From NCBI RefSeq assembly GCF_014205335.1, contig NZ_JACHNH010000001.1, positions 6,876,501 through 6,940,500 of the forward strand: a stretch of 64,000 nt of DNA, written 5' to 3'. A program made the position numbers and the translations under genes. Below, in pieces: positions 63,043 to 64,000 of the stretch. Within the stretch, counting starts at the first letter, position 1; every line of letters begins with the position of its first letter. Under the pieces are notes generated by a model. It did not search any database and was not told the DNA's origin. It saw nothing but the letters and a program-made list of their open reading frames with translations. The DNA comes from Amorphoplanes digitatis. GTDB taxonomy: Bacteria > Actinomycetota > Actinomycetes > Mycobacteriales > Micromonosporaceae.

Positions 63043-64000
63043 TCAGCTGCCGAAGAAGACTTCGGCCTCGTCGTACCGTTCGATCGGAACGGTCTTGAGC
63101 TCGCCCGTGCCGTCGGCGAGCGGGACCCGGACGATGTCGGTGCCGCGCAGCGCCATCATCTTGCCGAAGTCACCCTCGTGCACGGCGTCGATCGCCTGGA
63201 GGCCGAACCGGGTCGCGAGCACCCGGTCGAACGCGCTGGGCGTGCCGCCGCGCTGGATGTGACCGAGAACGACCGTGCGGGCCTCCTTGCCGGTCTTCTC
63301 CTCCAGCTGCTGCGCCAGCCACTGGCCGATGCCGCCGAGGCGGACGTGGCCGAACGCGTCGAGCTCCTGGTTGTGCAGCACCATCTGGCCCTCGAGCGGC
63401 TGCGCGCCCTCGGCGACCACGACGATCGGGGCGTACTCGACCTGGAAACGCTTGGTCACGTACGTGGCGACCTGGTCGACGTCGAAGTTGCGCTCCGGCA
63501 GCAGGATGACGTTGGCGCCGCCGGCGAGGCCGGCGTGCAGCGCGATCCAGCCGGCGTGCCGGCCCATGACCTCGACCACCAGGGTGCGGTGGTGCGACTC
63601 GGCCGTGGTGTGCAGCCGGTCGATGGCCTCCATCGCGATGTTGACCGCGGTGTCGAAGCCGAAGGTGTAGTCGGTGGCGTTGAGGTCGTTGTCGATCGTC
63701 TTCGGCACGCCGACGACGTTCACGCCCAGGTCGTTGAGCTTGGTCGCGACGCCGAGGGTGTCCTCGCCGCCGATCGCGACCAGCGCGTCGACGCCCTGCT
63801 CGGCCAGGTTGGCCTTGATCCGCTCGACACCGCCCTCGATCTTGAAGGGGTTGGTACGGGAAGAGCCGAGGATGGTGCCGCCGCGCGGCAGGATTCCCCG
63901 GACCTCGGCGATGCCGAGGGGCTTCGTGAGGCCCTCAAGGGGGCCCTTCCACCCGTCGCGGAATCCGACGAACTCGTGTCCGTAAGTGGCAACGCCCTTA
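63043..64000 (-). CDS. 6-phosphofructokinase, probably PPi-dependent type; 5' end off the window
   Basis: About 319 visible residues of the group III PFK family. The nucleotide-site motif reads AIGGEDTLG, with Asp where ATP-dependent enzymes have Gly (position 104 in E. coli numbering), and VPKTIDNDL has Lys at 124; in the characterised actinomycete enzymes this combination goes with pyrophosphate use. Later motifs: EVMGRHAGWIAL and LGHIQRGGTPSAFDRVLATR. The gene continues past the right edge; a GTG inside (63723) is not its start. Confidence 0.93.
   Translation of the reverse strand, partial: KGVATYGHEFVGFRDGWKGPLEGLTKPLGIAEVRGILPRGGTILGSSRTNPFKIEGGVERIKANLAEQGVDALVAIGGEDTLGVATKLNDLGVNVVGVPKTIDNDLNATDYTFGFDTAVNIAMEAIDRLHTTAESHHRTLVVEVMGRHAGWIALHAGLAGGANVILLPERNFDVDQVATYVTKRFQVEYAPIVVVAEGAQPLEGQMVLHNQELDAFGHVRLGGIGQWLAQQLEEKTGKEARTVVLGHIQRGGTPSAFDRVLATRFGLQAIDAVHEGDFGKMMALRGTDIVRVPLADGTGELKTVPIERYDEAEVFFGS

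Overview
The window is chromosomal DNA from a high-GC actinobacterium, most likely of the family Micromonosporaceae (Actinoplanes/Micromonospora-like). The grounds are the very high GC with strong G/C at third codon positions, frequent GTG starts, the MraZ/RsmH division-cluster entry, the MurT/GatD lipid II amidotransferase pair, an actinobacterial c-di-AMP riboswitch, the ImuA'-ImuB-DnaE2 mutasome, heterodimeric CrtYc/CrtYd lycopene cyclase, and a gene order (metF-like, idsA, Rv2175c-like, pknL, class II aroG) that follows the Mycobacterium tuberculosis Rv2172c-Rv2178c region. No rRNA, tRNA, CRISPR array, prophage or complete insertion sequence was seen.

Layout. 0-2.5 kb: start of the dcw (division/cell wall) cluster on the minus strand (rsmH cut by the window edge, mraZ with four MraZ boxes), then a secreted NlpC/P60 hydrolase under a c-di-AMP riboswitch. 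3.1-5.9 kb: murT-gatD and a VTT membrane protein. 5.9-7.8 kb: a regulator remnant and three small unassigned genes. 7.9-11 kb: leuS behind a leader-peptide attenuator. 11.2-16 kb: moxR, DUF58 and transglutaminase operon. 16.3-20.5 kb: DUF3040 protein, DNA polymerase IV, a phosphodiesterase/methyltransferase pair and a subtilisin-inhibitor-like secreted protein. 20.6-27.4 kb: dnaE2, imuB and imuA', with repeat-expanded low-complexity regions in ImuB and ImuA'. 27.4-29.7 kb: gene-poor DNA with degenerate repeats, one HEPN-family gene and an SOS box.

29.7-38.4 kb: SDR, pentapeptide-repeat protein, YbaK, a GT39-like glycosyltransferase, then a five-gene carotenoid end-group operon (CrtA-like, GNAT, CruF-like, CruG-like, CrtD-like). 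38.4-42.8 kb: a LysR regulator divergent from sdhCAB. 42.9-47.5 kb: TetR, MFS, an HTH protein, a DHA2 MFS pump and MarR, with several matched palindromes. 47.6-52.9 kb: HNH nuclease, CDP-alcohol phosphatidyltransferase, metF, a GGPP-type prenyl synthase, crtYc/crtYd, and the Rv2175c-like DNA-binding protein. 53-60.9 kb: PknL-type kinase, endonuclease IV, an XRE regulator, threonine aldolase, class II DAHP synthase and a secreted GH18 chitinase. 61-64 kb: glutathione peroxidase, a DUF429 protein, proC and a partial phosphofructokinase.

Shared themes. At least 14 genes have a TAnnnT -10 box ending 5-8 nt before the start codon, consistent with leaderless mRNAs. Carotenoid genes occupy two separate loci (33.8-38.4 kb and 49.9-51.7 kb) and lack crtB/crtI here, so the pathway is split across the genome. 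Cell-wall control recurs (MraZ, MurT/GatD, NlpC/P60, PASTA kinase), as does DNA repair (Pol IV, mutasome, endonuclease IV).
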